The notes below the pieces were generated by a model. The model was not told the origin of the DNA. It saw only the letters and a program-made list of their open reading frames with translations, and made no database searches. Below are positions 36,401-44,538 of a stretch of DNA of 64,000 nucleotides, piece after piece. A program made the position numbers and the translations under genes. This stretch comes from Parabacteroides sp. ZJ-118 (GTDB taxonomy: Bacteria; Bacteroidota; Bacteroidia; Bacteroidales; Tannerellaceae). Location: positions 124,001 through 188,000 of the forward strand of contig NZ_JAAKDT010000001.1 in assembly GCF_011038785.1 (NCBI RefSeq), read 5' to 3'. Every line of letters starts with the position of its first letter. Position 1 is the first letter of the stretch.

Positions 36401-37973
36401 TCGTATATCTCTTATTTCCTTTCGCCAACCACAGATTGATCTTGCGGAAAATAAACGCTTTCCGCTTAGGAGACGGGCGCAAGATGATGGCGCACATCGC
36501 CGGGCTCAACGTCAAGGCCACTACCGTGGACAACAACACGGAGACCACGATCGTAACGGAGAACTGACGGTACAACTGCCCCGTGATCCCCCCCAAGAAA
36601 CTCACCGGCACGAACACGGCGGCCAATACCATGGAGGTAGCGATCAAGGCACCGGATAACTCCCGCATCGCCTTATGCGTAGCCTCACGGGCGGTCAGAC
36701 GCTCCTCGGCCATGATACGCTCCACGTTCTCCACCACCACGATAGCGTCGTCCACCACGATACCGATCGCCAAGATCAATCCCAGCAAGGTAAGCATATT
36801 CAACGAGAAGCCCAAGATCAACATAAAACCGAACGTACCAATCAAGGAGATCGGGACAGCGATCGTCGGGATCAAGGCCGCCCGCCAATTCTGCAACGAG
36901 AGGAACACCACGAGAACGACCAGGAAGAGGGCCTCGAACAGGGTCTTATACACCTCGTGCACAGATTGGGAGATATACTCCGTCATATCAAACGGGAAAT
37001 TATACGCCAAGCCTTCCGGGAAGTTCTCGCTGATATCCTTCATCGCCTCTTTCACCGCCGTAGCGACCTCCAGCGCGTTCGCTCCCGGCAACATATAGAT
37101 ACCCAAGATCGCGGCATTCTTCCCGTTGATCCCGCTCTCCGTAGAATAGGAGGAGGCCTCCAGCGATACCCGGGCCACGTCGCTCATCCGGACGATCGAG
37201 CCATCCGGGTTTGCCCGCACCACGATATCCTCAAACTCCTTCACCGTAGACAAACGTCCCGGAGCCGTGATAGGCAGGGTGACATCCACGTCCAGCACAG
37301 GTTGCTTACCCAGCTCGCCCGCCGCCGATTCCCGGTTCTGGTCTTTCAAGGCATCCTGCAAGTCCTTTACCGTCAATCCCATATTAGCCAACCGATCCGG
37401 ATATACCCAGATCTGCATACCGTAATAACGGCTACCGATATTCGATACACGGCCTATGCCCGGGATACGGCGCAATACGTCTAACACGTTGATCGTGGCG
37501 AAGTTACTCAGATAGATCTCATCAAACTTCGGATCGTCGGACATCAAGCTCAAGGTCATCAGCTGGCTGGGTGCCTGCTTCTCGATCGTGATACCATTCT
37601 GGATCACCTCGGCGGGCAGACGGCTCTCGGCCAGTTTCACCCGGTTCTGGATCTCGACAGCCGCCAAGTCCGCGTCGGCGGATACGTCGAAGGTCACCGT
37701 GATATTCAGGCTACCCGAGTTCGAGCTGCTACTTTGCATATAAATCATACCCGGCGTACCGTTCAGCTCCTGCTCGATCGGGGTAGCGACCGCTTGAGAC
37801 ACTGTCAGGGCGCTCGCTCCCGGATACGTGGCGCTGATCTTCACCACGGGCGGCGTAATCTGCGGATATTGGTCTACAGGCAACAATGCCAGTCCGATGA
37901 TTCCGACAATCACGATCAGTATCGATAAGACGGTCGAAAAGACAGGACGATCTATAAAGAATCCCGGGTTCAT
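33486..37973 (-). CDS. RND multidrug efflux pump fused in frame to its outer-membrane channel lipoprotein
   Basis: One open frame of 1495 residues. Residues 1-1031 are a complete HAE1-type RND permease (FIDRPVFSTVLSILIVIVG start, LGIVVDDAIVVVENV region, second-half LVTLIGLAAKNAILIVEFAK). Residues 1032-1495 are a complete OprM/NodT-type outer-membrane factor with its own start-like Met1032, a signal sequence and lipobox LALPSC (Cys1056). The two lie in one frame with no stop between. The channel could be released by signal peptidase II, or made separately by internal initiation at the ATG at 34880, which has a GGGGAGG upstream. The start overlaps the adaptor gene stop as ATGA. Confidence 0.93.
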   Translation of the reverse strand: MNPGFFIDRPVFSTVLSILIVIVGIIGLALLPVDQYPQITPPVVKISATYPGASALTVSQAVATPIEQELNGTPGMIYMQSSSSNSGSLNITVTFDVSADADLAAVEIQNRVKLAESRLPAEVIQNGITIEKQAPSQLMTLSLMSDDPKFDEIYLSNFATINVLDVLRRIPGIGRVSNIGSRYYGMQIWVYPDRLANMGLTVKDLQDALKDQNRESAAGELGKQPVLDVDVTLPITAPGRLSTVKEFEDIVVRANPDGSIVRMSDVARVSLEASSYSTESGINGKNAAILGIYMLPGANALEVATAVKEAMKDISENFPEGLAYNFPFDMTEYISQSVHEVYKTLFEALFLVVLVVFLSLQNWRAALIPTIAVPISLIGTFGFMLILGFSLNMLTLLGLILAIGIVVDDAIVVVENVERIMAEERLTAREATHKAMRELSGALIATSMVLAAVFVPVSFLGGITGQLYRQFSVTIVVSVLLSTVVALTLSPAMCAIILRPSPKRKAFIFRKINLWLAKGNKRYTKLLRISIANPRRIWVGFGMVLVAIFVLNRVLPTSFIPEEDQGFFTVELEMPEGTTLERTRAVTDRAIEFLDHHPAVAYVQNVTGSSPRVGTNQGRATLTVILKPWEARKSSGMQVEDVMADARREFYYYPEAKSYVNRPPVIPGLGESGGLEMQLEARGDAGWDHLVSATDTFLYYASRAPELQGVSSAMQSEIPQLYFDVDRDRAKFLGIPLSDIFSTMKAYLGSVYVNDFNMFNRIYRVYIQAEAPYRATRDNLDLFFVRGKDGAMVPLTALGTTQYTTGPGTIKRFNMFTTASIHAVAAPGYSTGEAMAAMERIAREHLPENIGLEWSGLSYQEKQADGQTVFVLALVFLFVFLFLAAQYESWIVPIAVLLSLPVATLGACLGIWVTGLENDIYFQIGLVTLIGLAAKNAILIVEFAKVQVDNGVDVVKAAIHAAQMRFRPILMTSLAFVLGMLPMVLASGPGSASRHSIGTGVFFGMLVAITVGIVLVPFFFVWIYKIKGRIRMGRIAQKKTVVTVVCVVSMLALPSCKIGKRYARPELNLPDRIEAYTDTADTTSVENIPWESLYADETLRDLIRKALETNKDLKIAAAKVREMIAARRISFANRLPEVGANIYAQKERLNYGGDDPKPDPEFGAKLALSWELDLWGNLRWANEAAIASYMQTVEGRRALRLTIIAEVAANYYQLCALDQELSIVQQTLDARREGVRLAKLRYEGGLTSETAYNQAQVELARTETLIPSLERQIKIKESDLSMLLGEYTDDIPRGLSLSDQHLPDALPIGLPSSLLERRPDMRQAEFKLRAANAQVGVAQTDLFPKIRLTSNYGFESDELSGILKSPAGFIAGSLLQPIFAMGKNKARVRAERARYEQEVYRYEKSVLGAFKEVNNAIVTVRKVKEIRASRVNLEASASKYLELAQLQYINGVISYMDVLDAQRGLLDAQIGLNNAVLDELLSVVYLYKALGGGFR

Positions 37974-39136
37974 CGCCCTTCCTCCTCTCTAAGCGCTTGG
38001 ATAGCCTTCTCGTCGCCGGCCTCTACCGCATGCACCTGCATACCCGGCGCCAATTTATGATACCCCTCTACCGCGACTCGTTCGTTCTCTCCCAAGCCCC
38101 GTTCGATCACGACCTTGTTGCCGATCTCCGGGCCGGTCTGCACGAAACGCTTCTCGGCGATATCGTCCCTACGGATGACATAGATGAACGCACCTCCTTT
38201 CTCGATCGAGAGGGCTTTCCGGGGGACGACGATCGAACGCTCGCGGACATCCAGCAGGAGCTTCACCTTCGTGAACTGTCCGGGCAATAACTTCCGGTTC
38301 GGGTTGGATAGTTCCGCACGAACGCCAAACGTACCGGTCTTCGGGTCCACCAGCGGATCGGCGAAGTCCACGATACCTTTTACCGGGTATTCCGAGTCGT
38401 CCGCCAAGGTAACCGTCACGGTAGGCTGCCAAGAACGGGTCGTATCCCGCTCGCCAAATTTCACGTTACGACGCTCGGCACGCAGGTAATCCAAGGCGGT
38501 CATCTTAAAATCGACCAACACCGTGTCGCTCTTCACGACAGCCGCTAATTTCGAATTGACACCCGGGCCCACCAGAGCGCCCACATCCACGAAACGCTCA
38601 CTGATATAACCCGACAGTGGCGAGGTCACCACCGTATAGCTCAACTCCATCTCCGCCTGATCCAGATCCGCCTGGCTCATGGCGATATTCGCCTCGGCAT
38701 CTTCCAGCGCGGCCGTGGCGTTATCCAAATCCAGCTGGCTGGCGGCGTGTTGCTCGTACAACGGCTTCAGGCGTTCCACATCACGGCGGGCCTTGGCCGC
38801 TTGAGCTTGGCTTTTCTTCAATTGGGCTTTCGCTTTCTCTACCCTGGCCCGATATTTATCGGGATTAATCCGGAACAGGGGTTCGTTCTGCTTCACCCGC
38901 TTACCTTCCGCAAACAACATTTTCTCTAAGAATCCCTCCACACGGGCATGAACCTCGACAAAGCTGGCGGCACGGATACTCCCCACATACTCGCCGTAAA
39001 TTCGCACGTCTTCCTTTGAGGGTTTGTCTACGATCACGATGGGCAATCGCTGCTTTTCCTTATGGCGGCAGCCCGTCATCGCTACGACAAGAACTATCCA
39101 GATAACCTGTACTTTTGCCAATCTTCTCCTACTCAT
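37970..39136 (-). CDS. RND efflux periplasmic adaptor (membrane fusion protein)
   Basis: An AcrA/MexA-type adaptor lipoprotein (Cys23 in AMTGC). It has the split lipoyl domain (ASFVEVHARVEGFLEKMLF, then SPLSGYISERFVDVG), a helical hairpin at about 100-165, and beta-barrel and membrane-proximal domains. It joins the pump to the outer-membrane channel. First gene of the adaptor-pump-channel operon. No adjacent regulator; the nearest TetR gene is 2.5 kb away across other genes. Confidence 0.95.
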   Translation of the reverse strand: MSRRRLAKVQVIWIVLVVAMTGCRHKEKQRLPIVIVDKPSKEDVRIYGEYVGSIRAASFVEVHARVEGFLEKMLFAEGKRVKQNEPLFRINPDKYRARVEKAKAQLKKSQAQAAKARRDVERLKPLYEQHAASQLDLDNATAALEDAEANIAMSQADLDQAEMELSYTVVTSPLSGYISERFVDVGALVGPGVNSKLAAVVKSDTVLVDFKMTALDYLRAERRNVKFGERDTTRSWQPTVTVTLADDSEYPVKGIVDFADPLVDPKTGTFGVRAELSNPNRKLLPGQFTKVKLLLDVRERSIVVPRKALSIEKGGAFIYVIRRDDIAEKRFVQTGPEIGNKVVIERGLGENERVAVEGYHKLAPGMQVHAVEAGDEKAIQALREEEGR

Positions 39137-39215
39137 TCTACCTATATTATTTGTGTTACATTTGTTTAAGAAAAAACCACGACCAGCCGTGGAAGTCTCT
39201 ACGTTTCAAAATAAA

Positions 39216-39255
39216 AATCCTTTCGAATGAAATGTTTTTTCCATCCGAAAGGATT
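39216..39255. terminator. Rho-independent terminator
   Basis: AATCCTTTCG and CGAAAGGATT pair over 10 bp. On the minus strand the stem is followed by a T-rich tract, which suits the end of the pseudouridine synthase transcript. Confidence 0.75.
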
Positions 39256-39284
39256 CCATAGCTATTAGATCTTCTTCTATTATC

Positions 39285-39959
39285 TTATTGATCAACCGAC
39301 AACGCTTTCCACAAATTATCGTCCGGGACGGGAGCGACAATTCGCACGTTCTCTTTCGAAACCGGATGGATAAACTCCGCGCTACGAGCGTGCAAGCCAA
39401 TGCCTCCATCCTTGTTGGAACGATCGAAACCATACTTCAGATCCCCCTTGACCGGACATCCCATCTTCGCCAACTGACAGCGGATCTGATGGTGCCGCCC
39501 CGTCTTCAAATCGATCTCCAACAAACAATAACGATCCGAACGGGCGATCAATTTATAACGCAGGATCGCTTTCTTGGCATTCGGCCGCTCAGTATCATAA
39601 GCATAACTCTTATTTTGCTTCTCGTCCCGCTCCAGCCAATCCACCAACTCACCCTCATCCTGCGGGGGGCGGTTCTTGACGATCGCCCAATAGGTCTTTC
39701 GCACCTCTCCAACGCGAAACATCTCGTTCAAGCGAGAGAGGGCCTTGCTTGTCTTGGCGAAAATCACGACTCCGCTCACCGGGCGATCCAGACGGTGCGT
39801 GACACCGACAAAAACGTTACCGGGCTTGCGGTACTTCTCCTTCAGCCATGCCTTCAGCATCTCCGAGAGAGGCTTATCGCCCGTCTTGTCGCCTTGCACG
39901 ATCTCACGGCAGGTCTTATTTACCGCTATGATATGATTATCCTCGTAAATAACCTCCAT
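39285..39959 (-). CDS. RluA-family pseudouridine synthase
   Basis: RNA-modifying enzyme with the catalytic Asp58 in the invariant HRLDRPVSGVVIFAKT loop and the RluA-type downstream motif GRHHQIRCQLA. At 224 residues it lacks an N-terminal S4 domain, so it resembles RluA/TruC rather than RluC/RluD. The target base cannot be told from sequence. It sits 1 nt downstream of fabG and is probably cotranscribed. Confidence 0.92.
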   Translation of the reverse strand: MEVIYEDNHIIAVNKTCREIVQGDKTGDKPLSEMLKAWLKEKYRKPGNVFVGVTHRLDRPVSGVVIFAKTSKALSRLNEMFRVGEVRKTYWAIVKNRPPQDEGELVDWLERDEKQNKSYAYDTERPNAKKAILRYKLIARSDRYCLLEIDLKTGRHHQIRCQLAKMGCPVKGDLKYGFDRSNKDGGIGLHARSAEFIHPVSKENVRIVAPVPDDNLWKALSVDQ

Positions 39960-39960
39960 G

Positions 39961-40707
39961 TTACATATTCATACCGCCATCCACCTGAATAACCTGCCCG
40001 GATACATAAGAAGACATATCCGAAGCCAAGAAGGTAGCGATATTAGCCACATCCTCCACCGTACCGCCACGGCGCAAAGGAATCTTCTTGCACCACTCGG
40101 CACGTACCTCTTCCGACAGCTGAGCGGTCATATCCGTGATGATGAATCCCGGGGCGATCGCGTTCGCACGGATGCCGCGCGAACCCAGCTCCTGGGCGAT
40201 CGACTTGGCCAAACCGATCATACCTGCCTTGGAAGCGGAGTAGTTCGCTTGTCCGGCGTTGCCATGAACACCTACGACAGAAGACATATTGATAATGCTA
40301 CCCGCACGCTGCTTCATCATGACCGGGGTACAAGCGTGGATAAAGTTGAAAGCGGACTTCAAGTTCACGTTCAACACAGCGTCCCATTGCCCCTCGCTCA
40401 TACGCATCATCAAGCCGTCTTTCGTGATACCGGCGTTGTTCACCAAGATATCGATACGTCCGAAATCCTTCACGATCTCGGTCACCACGTTATGCGTCTC
40501 CTCAAAATTAGCCGCGTTGGAAGCATATCCCTTGGCCTTTACGCCCAAGGCCTCGATCTCGGCCTGCGTAGCCCGGCCATTCTCATCGATCGCCAGATCC
40601 GTGAAAGCGATGTTAGCGCCCTCTTGGGCAAACTTCAAGGCGATCGCCTTGCCAATACCACGAGCGGCGCCTGTTACGACAGCCACTTTTCCTTCTAATA
40701 GTTTCAT
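39961..40707 (-). CDS. fabG: 3-oxoacyl-[ACP] reductase
   Basis: NADPH-dependent reductase of fatty-acid synthesis, SDR family. TGAARGIG at residues 12-19 binds cofactor, and the catalytic Ser (INMSSVVGVHG) and YSASK are present. The start at 40707 gives the standard 248 residues; an upstream TTG would add three. It forms a lipid gene pair with the FabH-like gene just upstream. Confidence 0.95.
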   Translation of the reverse strand: MKLLEGKVAVVTGAARGIGKAIALKFAQEGANIAFTDLAIDENGRATQAEIEALGVKAKGYASNAANFEETHNVVTEIVKDFGRIDILVNNAGITKDGLMMRMSEGQWDAVLNVNLKSAFNFIHACTPVMMKQRAGSIINMSSVVGVHGNAGQANYSASKAGMIGLAKSIAQELGSRGIRANAIAPGFIITDMTAQLSEEVRAEWCKKIPLRRGGTVEDVANIATFLASDMSSYVSGQVIQVDGGMNM

Positions 40708-40722
40708 ATTACTCAAATTTTA

Positions 40723-41670
40723 TTATCCATATTTAATCAAGCAAGCTCCCGTTGAATAGCCACCGCCGAATACCGTGATAGCGATCAAGTCGTCTTTCTT
40801 GAAATTCGTATCGTTCTGGGCATATACCAAGGCCGAGCTTACGGAACCCGTATTTCCCAGCTCCTCGATATTGTGCAAAAATTTCTCATCCGGCAAGTCC
40901 AATTGCTTGGCGATATTCGCCATGATACGCATATTCGCCTGATGGCCGATGAAGTAAGTAAGGTCATCCAGCGTATACCCATTCTTCTCCAGCAAAAGGA
41001 GGACATTCTTAGGCATATATGTACAAGCCTGGATAAACACGTCACGTCCCTCCGGCATAGAGATCCCCCCATCGCCCGGGCGCAAGTGAACCGCCTCCAT
41101 CGCCTTCGACAAATGGCCGAGGCCTTGCGTGTAGACCTCCAGGATCTCAGCGTCGCCCTCACCGATCCGCTCCTTGGAGAGAAAGAAAGCGGCGGCGGCA
41201 TCGCCCCATAAATGGCCCGCCTTCGGATCCGTCTCATCATAATAGGCGGAGTTCTTATCAGCGGAAAGCACCAAGGCCTTGGTAGCCTTCCCCATGGCGA
41301 AATATCCCTCCACGACCTCCAAGGCATTCAAAAAAGAAGAGCAGGCCGAGGATAGGTATAAAGCCTTCGCGCCAGCGAGCGTATACGCATGTTGAACCGT
41401 ATGCGCGGCCGTCGCGACCGTATCATAAGGAGAATACGAAGCGGAGATGATCAAGTCTACCTCCGTGATATCGTAAGGCAATTTAGGCAGCGCGTCCTTC
41501 ACGGCCTCAAGGCTCATGGTATTGATATTCTCCTCCACTCTCGCTTTCGACCGGGTATGAATACCCGTCCGTTGCTCAATCCACTCACTCGTCAACCCGC
41601 TCAATTCAAGAAAATGTTGGTTATCTACCCGTCCTTCAGGTACATAAAACCCTGTCGCATTAATAAACAT
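40723..41670 (-). CDS. 3-oxoacyl-ACP synthase III family protein (FabH-like)
   Basis: Ketosynthase III fold with the complete triad: Cys110 in SSACSSFLNALE, His in FIGHQANMRI and Asn in GNTGSVSSAL. FabH starts fatty-acid chains from acyl-CoA; relatives make aryl polyenes or other lipids. At 315 residues the length is normal. It may be a second FabH paralogue, since the genome-wide fab cluster is usually elsewhere. TetR and FabG neighbours suggest a regulated lipid operon. Confidence 0.87.
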   Translation of the reverse strand: MFINATGFYVPEGRVDNQHFLELSGLTSEWIEQRTGIHTRSKARVEENINTMSLEAVKDALPKLPYDITEVDLIISASYSPYDTVATAAHTVQHAYTLAGAKALYLSSACSSFLNALEVVEGYFAMGKATKALVLSADKNSAYYDETDPKAGHLWGDAAAAFFLSKERIGEGDAEILEVYTQGLGHLSKAMEAVHLRPGDGGISMPEGRDVFIQACTYMPKNVLLLLEKNGYTLDDLTYFIGHQANMRIMANIAKQLDLPDEKFLHNIEELGNTGSVSSALVYAQNDTNFKKDDLIAITVFGGGYSTGACLIKYG

Positions 41671-41686
41671 CCTTCGTTTCTTTGAT

Positions 41687-42280
41687 TTACTTAATCTTTA
41701 TTCCGTTGAATATCAAATTCATCACATTGTCTCTACGTTTAATCCGTTGGCTGATATTATCACCCATGATCCCCCGGATATAGGGCACCTCCAGTCCTTT
41801 CAAGGCATGATGAAGCACGAGGGCGGTAATGTCCGTGTCCGGCATGCTGAATATGCCGTCCTTCACGCCATCGTCCAATATTCCCTTGATGATCTCCACC
41901 TCCCGGAGGTCGAAGCTCTTGCGCACCTTCTCCACGCGCCATATATCGCGGAAGAACGTAGCCCGCAACGTACCGTTGCGAAACACCAACGCCTTTACCG
42001 CGTCCAGGCGGCTATAGATAAACGTCAGCAACTTCTCGTCCGCCGGCAGATCTTTGCCGGCCACGTCCACCAGCATCTTATAAAGCTGGTCCAGCTCCGA
42101 CTCCACCACCGCCAAATAGATCTCGTTCTTGCTTTTGAAGTACGTATAAAGCGTACGTCTCCCCTTACGAGATGCCTGTGCAATATCGTTCATCGTCGTG
42201 TTATCAACCCCCATGCGAGCAAACAATTGTCTGGCCACATCCACCAGCATGTCACGTGTTTTAGAAACTGTTATCGGCAT
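41687..42280 (-). CDS. TetR/AcrR-family regulator
   Basis: A 197-residue repressor with an N-terminal helix-turn-helix (MLVDVARQLFARMGVDNTTM, then IAQASRKGRRTLYTYFKSKN) and a ligand-binding C-terminal domain. Only 16 nt separate it from the FabH-like gene, so it probably controls the downstream fabH-fabG-pseudouridine synthase operon and itself. Binding to an acyl-CoA or acyl-ACP is a reasonable guess. Confidence 0.92.
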   Translation of the reverse strand: MPITVSKTRDMLVDVARQLFARMGVDNTTMNDIAQASRKGRRTLYTYFKSKNEIYLAVVESELDQLYKMLVDVAGKDLPADEKLLTFIYSRLDAVKALVFRNGTLRATFFRDIWRVEKVRKSFDLREVEIIKGILDDGVKDGIFSMPDTDITALVLHHALKGLEVPYIRGIMGDNISQRIKRRDNVMNLIFNGIKIK

Positions 42281-42430
42281 TTGTATTGCACATTTTGATT
42301 AAAACTGTGCGCAAAGTACTTAAAAAAGATCGTATTTACCAAGTATATTAAAAAAAACTTGCGATAAATTTGTTTTGTAAGAAAATAGTCCTACCTTTGC
42401 AGCAAATATTCGATGAGTGGTTTGCAAAAT

Positions 42431-42502
<72 letters not shown>

Positions 42503-42503
42503 C

Positions 42504-42529
42504 GCGCACGAGGAATGTGCGCCTTTTTT
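42504..42529 (+). terminator. Terminator of the initiator tRNA
   Basis: GCGCAC, a 7-nt loop, GTGCGC, then a T-run, starting 2 nt after the tRNA. Confidence 0.85.
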
Positions 42530-42554
42530 AACCAAAAAATTTGTCATAGTCTTG

Positions 42555-42585
42555 CGTCCGGGACCCTCCAGGGGTTTCCCGGACG
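42555..42585. repeat. Inverted repeat between tRNA and the fusion hydrolase gene
   Basis: CGTCCGGGA and TCCCGGACG pair around a GC-rich loop. There is no T-run, so termination is uncertain. Confidence 0.5.
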
Positions 42586-42600
42586 TATTGTTTATGTCCC

Positions 42601-44460
42601 CTACCTCAAGGCGGGCAAGATATATTTCCAGATCAGGTTGATCTCGGCCTGCATATCGCCGATATTCGCCGTCATGGCGATCACCGCGTCGCGCTCGGGC
42701 AATATGATAATGTATTGTCCGTTGGCGCCATCGGCACGAACGCCGTTATGGCGGCAACGCCACATCTGGTAGCCGTAGCCTTGCAACCAATCGCTATCTT
42801 TCGGTTTCATCTTCACGTTCTCCGGTCTCATCCCGGCGGGCAAAGAGGCGATCTTGGACGTGGTAGCCTCCTCTATCCAGCTTTCGGGGAGCAATTGCTC
42901 ACCGTTCCATTTTCCCTTTTGCAGGAAGAACTGCCCCATTTTCGCCAGGTCCTCGGTCTTGAGATACAAGCCCCAACCGCCGCAATTGATGCCCTGGGGA
43001 CTCTCCGCCCAAGTAGCGCCGACGATACCCAACGGACGGAACAGGCGGGGATAGAGATAATGGATCACCTGCTCGCCGGTCACCTGCTGGAGGATGGCGG
43101 AAAGCATATACGTACCGAGGCTGTTGTATACGAAATAGGTTCCCGGTTTATGCACCAGCGGCGCCGAGAGGAAAGTCTTTACCCAATCGGCGTTCTCGTT
43201 CCCCTTCTGCCGCACCAAGGCGGTAGGATCGACATCGTGGCCGGAGGACATCGTCAACAGGTGACGTATCTCCAGCTCTTTCAGGTAAGGGCTTACCTCG
43301 GCCGGTAACTGGTCGGGGAAGAACGAGATCACCTTGTCCGTGACCTTCAATTTACCCTCGGCGACGGCAAAGCCGATAGCCGTGGCCGTAAAGGTCTTGC
43401 TAACGGAGTTCAAGACGTGCGGCACATGGCGATCGCCCTCTCCCAGCCATTGCTCTTTCACGACCTTTCCATGCTGGAGGATCATGATACTGTGCAAGTC
43501 TTGATCCGCCTTTTCCACCGCCCGCAGATAATTGCCGAACGCCTTATCCAAGGCTTTCGAGGCTTCCCCGCGCGGGAGCTCCTTGGTCAGGTCGTTATAA
43601 CTGATCAGGTCTATGTGCTTATCCTTCAGGGCTTGCTTTACCTTCGGGCTGGTAAAAAGATCGGTCACGCCCTGACGGTCCATCGCCACGTTCTCGTAGC
43701 CGATATGCCCGACAGTCTCCATCTCCTCATTGTCCAAGGCCGGGTGATCCAAGAACATATAGCGTTTGCCGGGTTCCAGCTTATCCAGCATCCGGATGAA
43801 ACTGGCCTCCTTCTCGGCCGGGGTCTTGGAGGCGCCATCGTATCCGGAATAGGAGAAATCGTACTCCTTCATCGCCTCCGCCCGATCCACGACCGGCAGA
43901 TGATATTCCTCGGACAGGCGGCGCATCAGCTTCACCACCTCCGGATCGAAGCCGGTCGCTCCCATATGGCCGGAGATATGGCTGATGTGGGGAATGTTCT
44001 TCAAGGCCATCTCTATCTGGGCCCGGGCCTCCTGCTCGATCTCGGCCAGGCTCCATTGATTCTCCCGGATGGAGAGACCCGGGTAGGCGGGATTCGGGCC
44101 CATCATCGGCAAGAAATAGCCATTGCTGTCGGTCAAGCTGGGGCAATGCGTCAGCGGACGCCATTTCACGTTGTCCCATTCGCTGGTCAACGTCAGGTGA
44201 AGCCCGACATCTATGCCCGGGTTCTCCCGCAGCATCCGGGCGGCCTCGGGGAACCACGGGGTGACCACCATGACCTCTATACAGGTTTCCACCCCATTCT
44301 TATACCCCTCCATACACGCTTTATTGGCGGAACGGAACGACCCCATGTCATCCGCGCGGATGATCAGGCGGGGATTCGTGACAGGCTGGCTGAATGCCGG
44401 CCATGTAGCGGCGCAGAATAAACAGCCGCAAAGGATTCTTTTTACATTCAAAGTCTTCAT
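42601..44460 (-). CDS. YdjC/ChbG-type deacetylase fused to class C beta-lactamase-fold serine hydrolase
   Basis: A 619-residue secreted protein with signal peptide MKTLNVKRILCGCLFCAATW. Residues 30-310 are a ChbG/YdjC carbohydrate deacetylase (metal motif IIRADDMG at 33-40, a HISHISGHMGATGFDPE His cluster, LDHPALDNEE). Residues 325-619 are a class C beta-lactamase / D-Ala-D-Ala carboxypeptidase fold with Ser352-x-x-Lys355 (SVSK), a VYNSLGTYML Tyr-x-Asn-like motif and a C-terminal HNGVRADGANGQYI KTG-box substitute. Together they might deacetylate and then hydrolyse a cell-wall or host-glycan fragment. The start at 44460 is chosen for the signal peptide. It lies just after an EEP/phosphatase fusion. 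Confidence 0.86.
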   Translation of the reverse strand: MKTLNVKRILCGCLFCAATWPAFSQPVTNPRLIIRADDMGSFRSANKACMEGYKNGVETCIEVMVVTPWFPEAARMLRENPGIDVGLHLTLTSEWDNVKWRPLTHCPSLTDSNGYFLPMMGPNPAYPGLSIRENQWSLAEIEQEARAQIEMALKNIPHISHISGHMGATGFDPEVVKLMRRLSEEYHLPVVDRAEAMKEYDFSYSGYDGASKTPAEKEASFIRMLDKLEPGKRYMFLDHPALDNEEMETVGHIGYENVAMDRQGVTDLFTSPKVKQALKDKHIDLISYNDLTKELPRGEASKALDKAFGNYLRAVEKADQDLHSIMILQHGKVVKEQWLGEGDRHVPHVLNSVSKTFTATAIGFAVAEGKLKVTDKVISFFPDQLPAEVSPYLKELEIRHLLTMSSGHDVDPTALVRQKGNENADWVKTFLSAPLVHKPGTYFVYNSLGTYMLSAILQQVTGEQVIHYLYPRLFRPLGIVGATWAESPQGINCGGWGLYLKTEDLAKMGQFFLQKGKWNGEQLLPESWIEEATTSKIASLPAGMRPENVKMKPKDSDWLQGYGYQMWRCRHNGVRADGANGQYIIILPERDAVIAMTANIGDMQAEINLIWKYILPALR

Positions 44461-44538
44461 GCTATTGATAAAATTAAGTAATACACAATCTCCGCGTCGG
44501 GCTCCCTCCGACGATCCTGCCGTCGCCACCGCGCCGAA

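Noticed and set aside
43417-44421. Plus-strand frame opposite the deacetylase fusion
   Set aside because: Composition of an antisense shadow; the other strand has all catalytic motifs.
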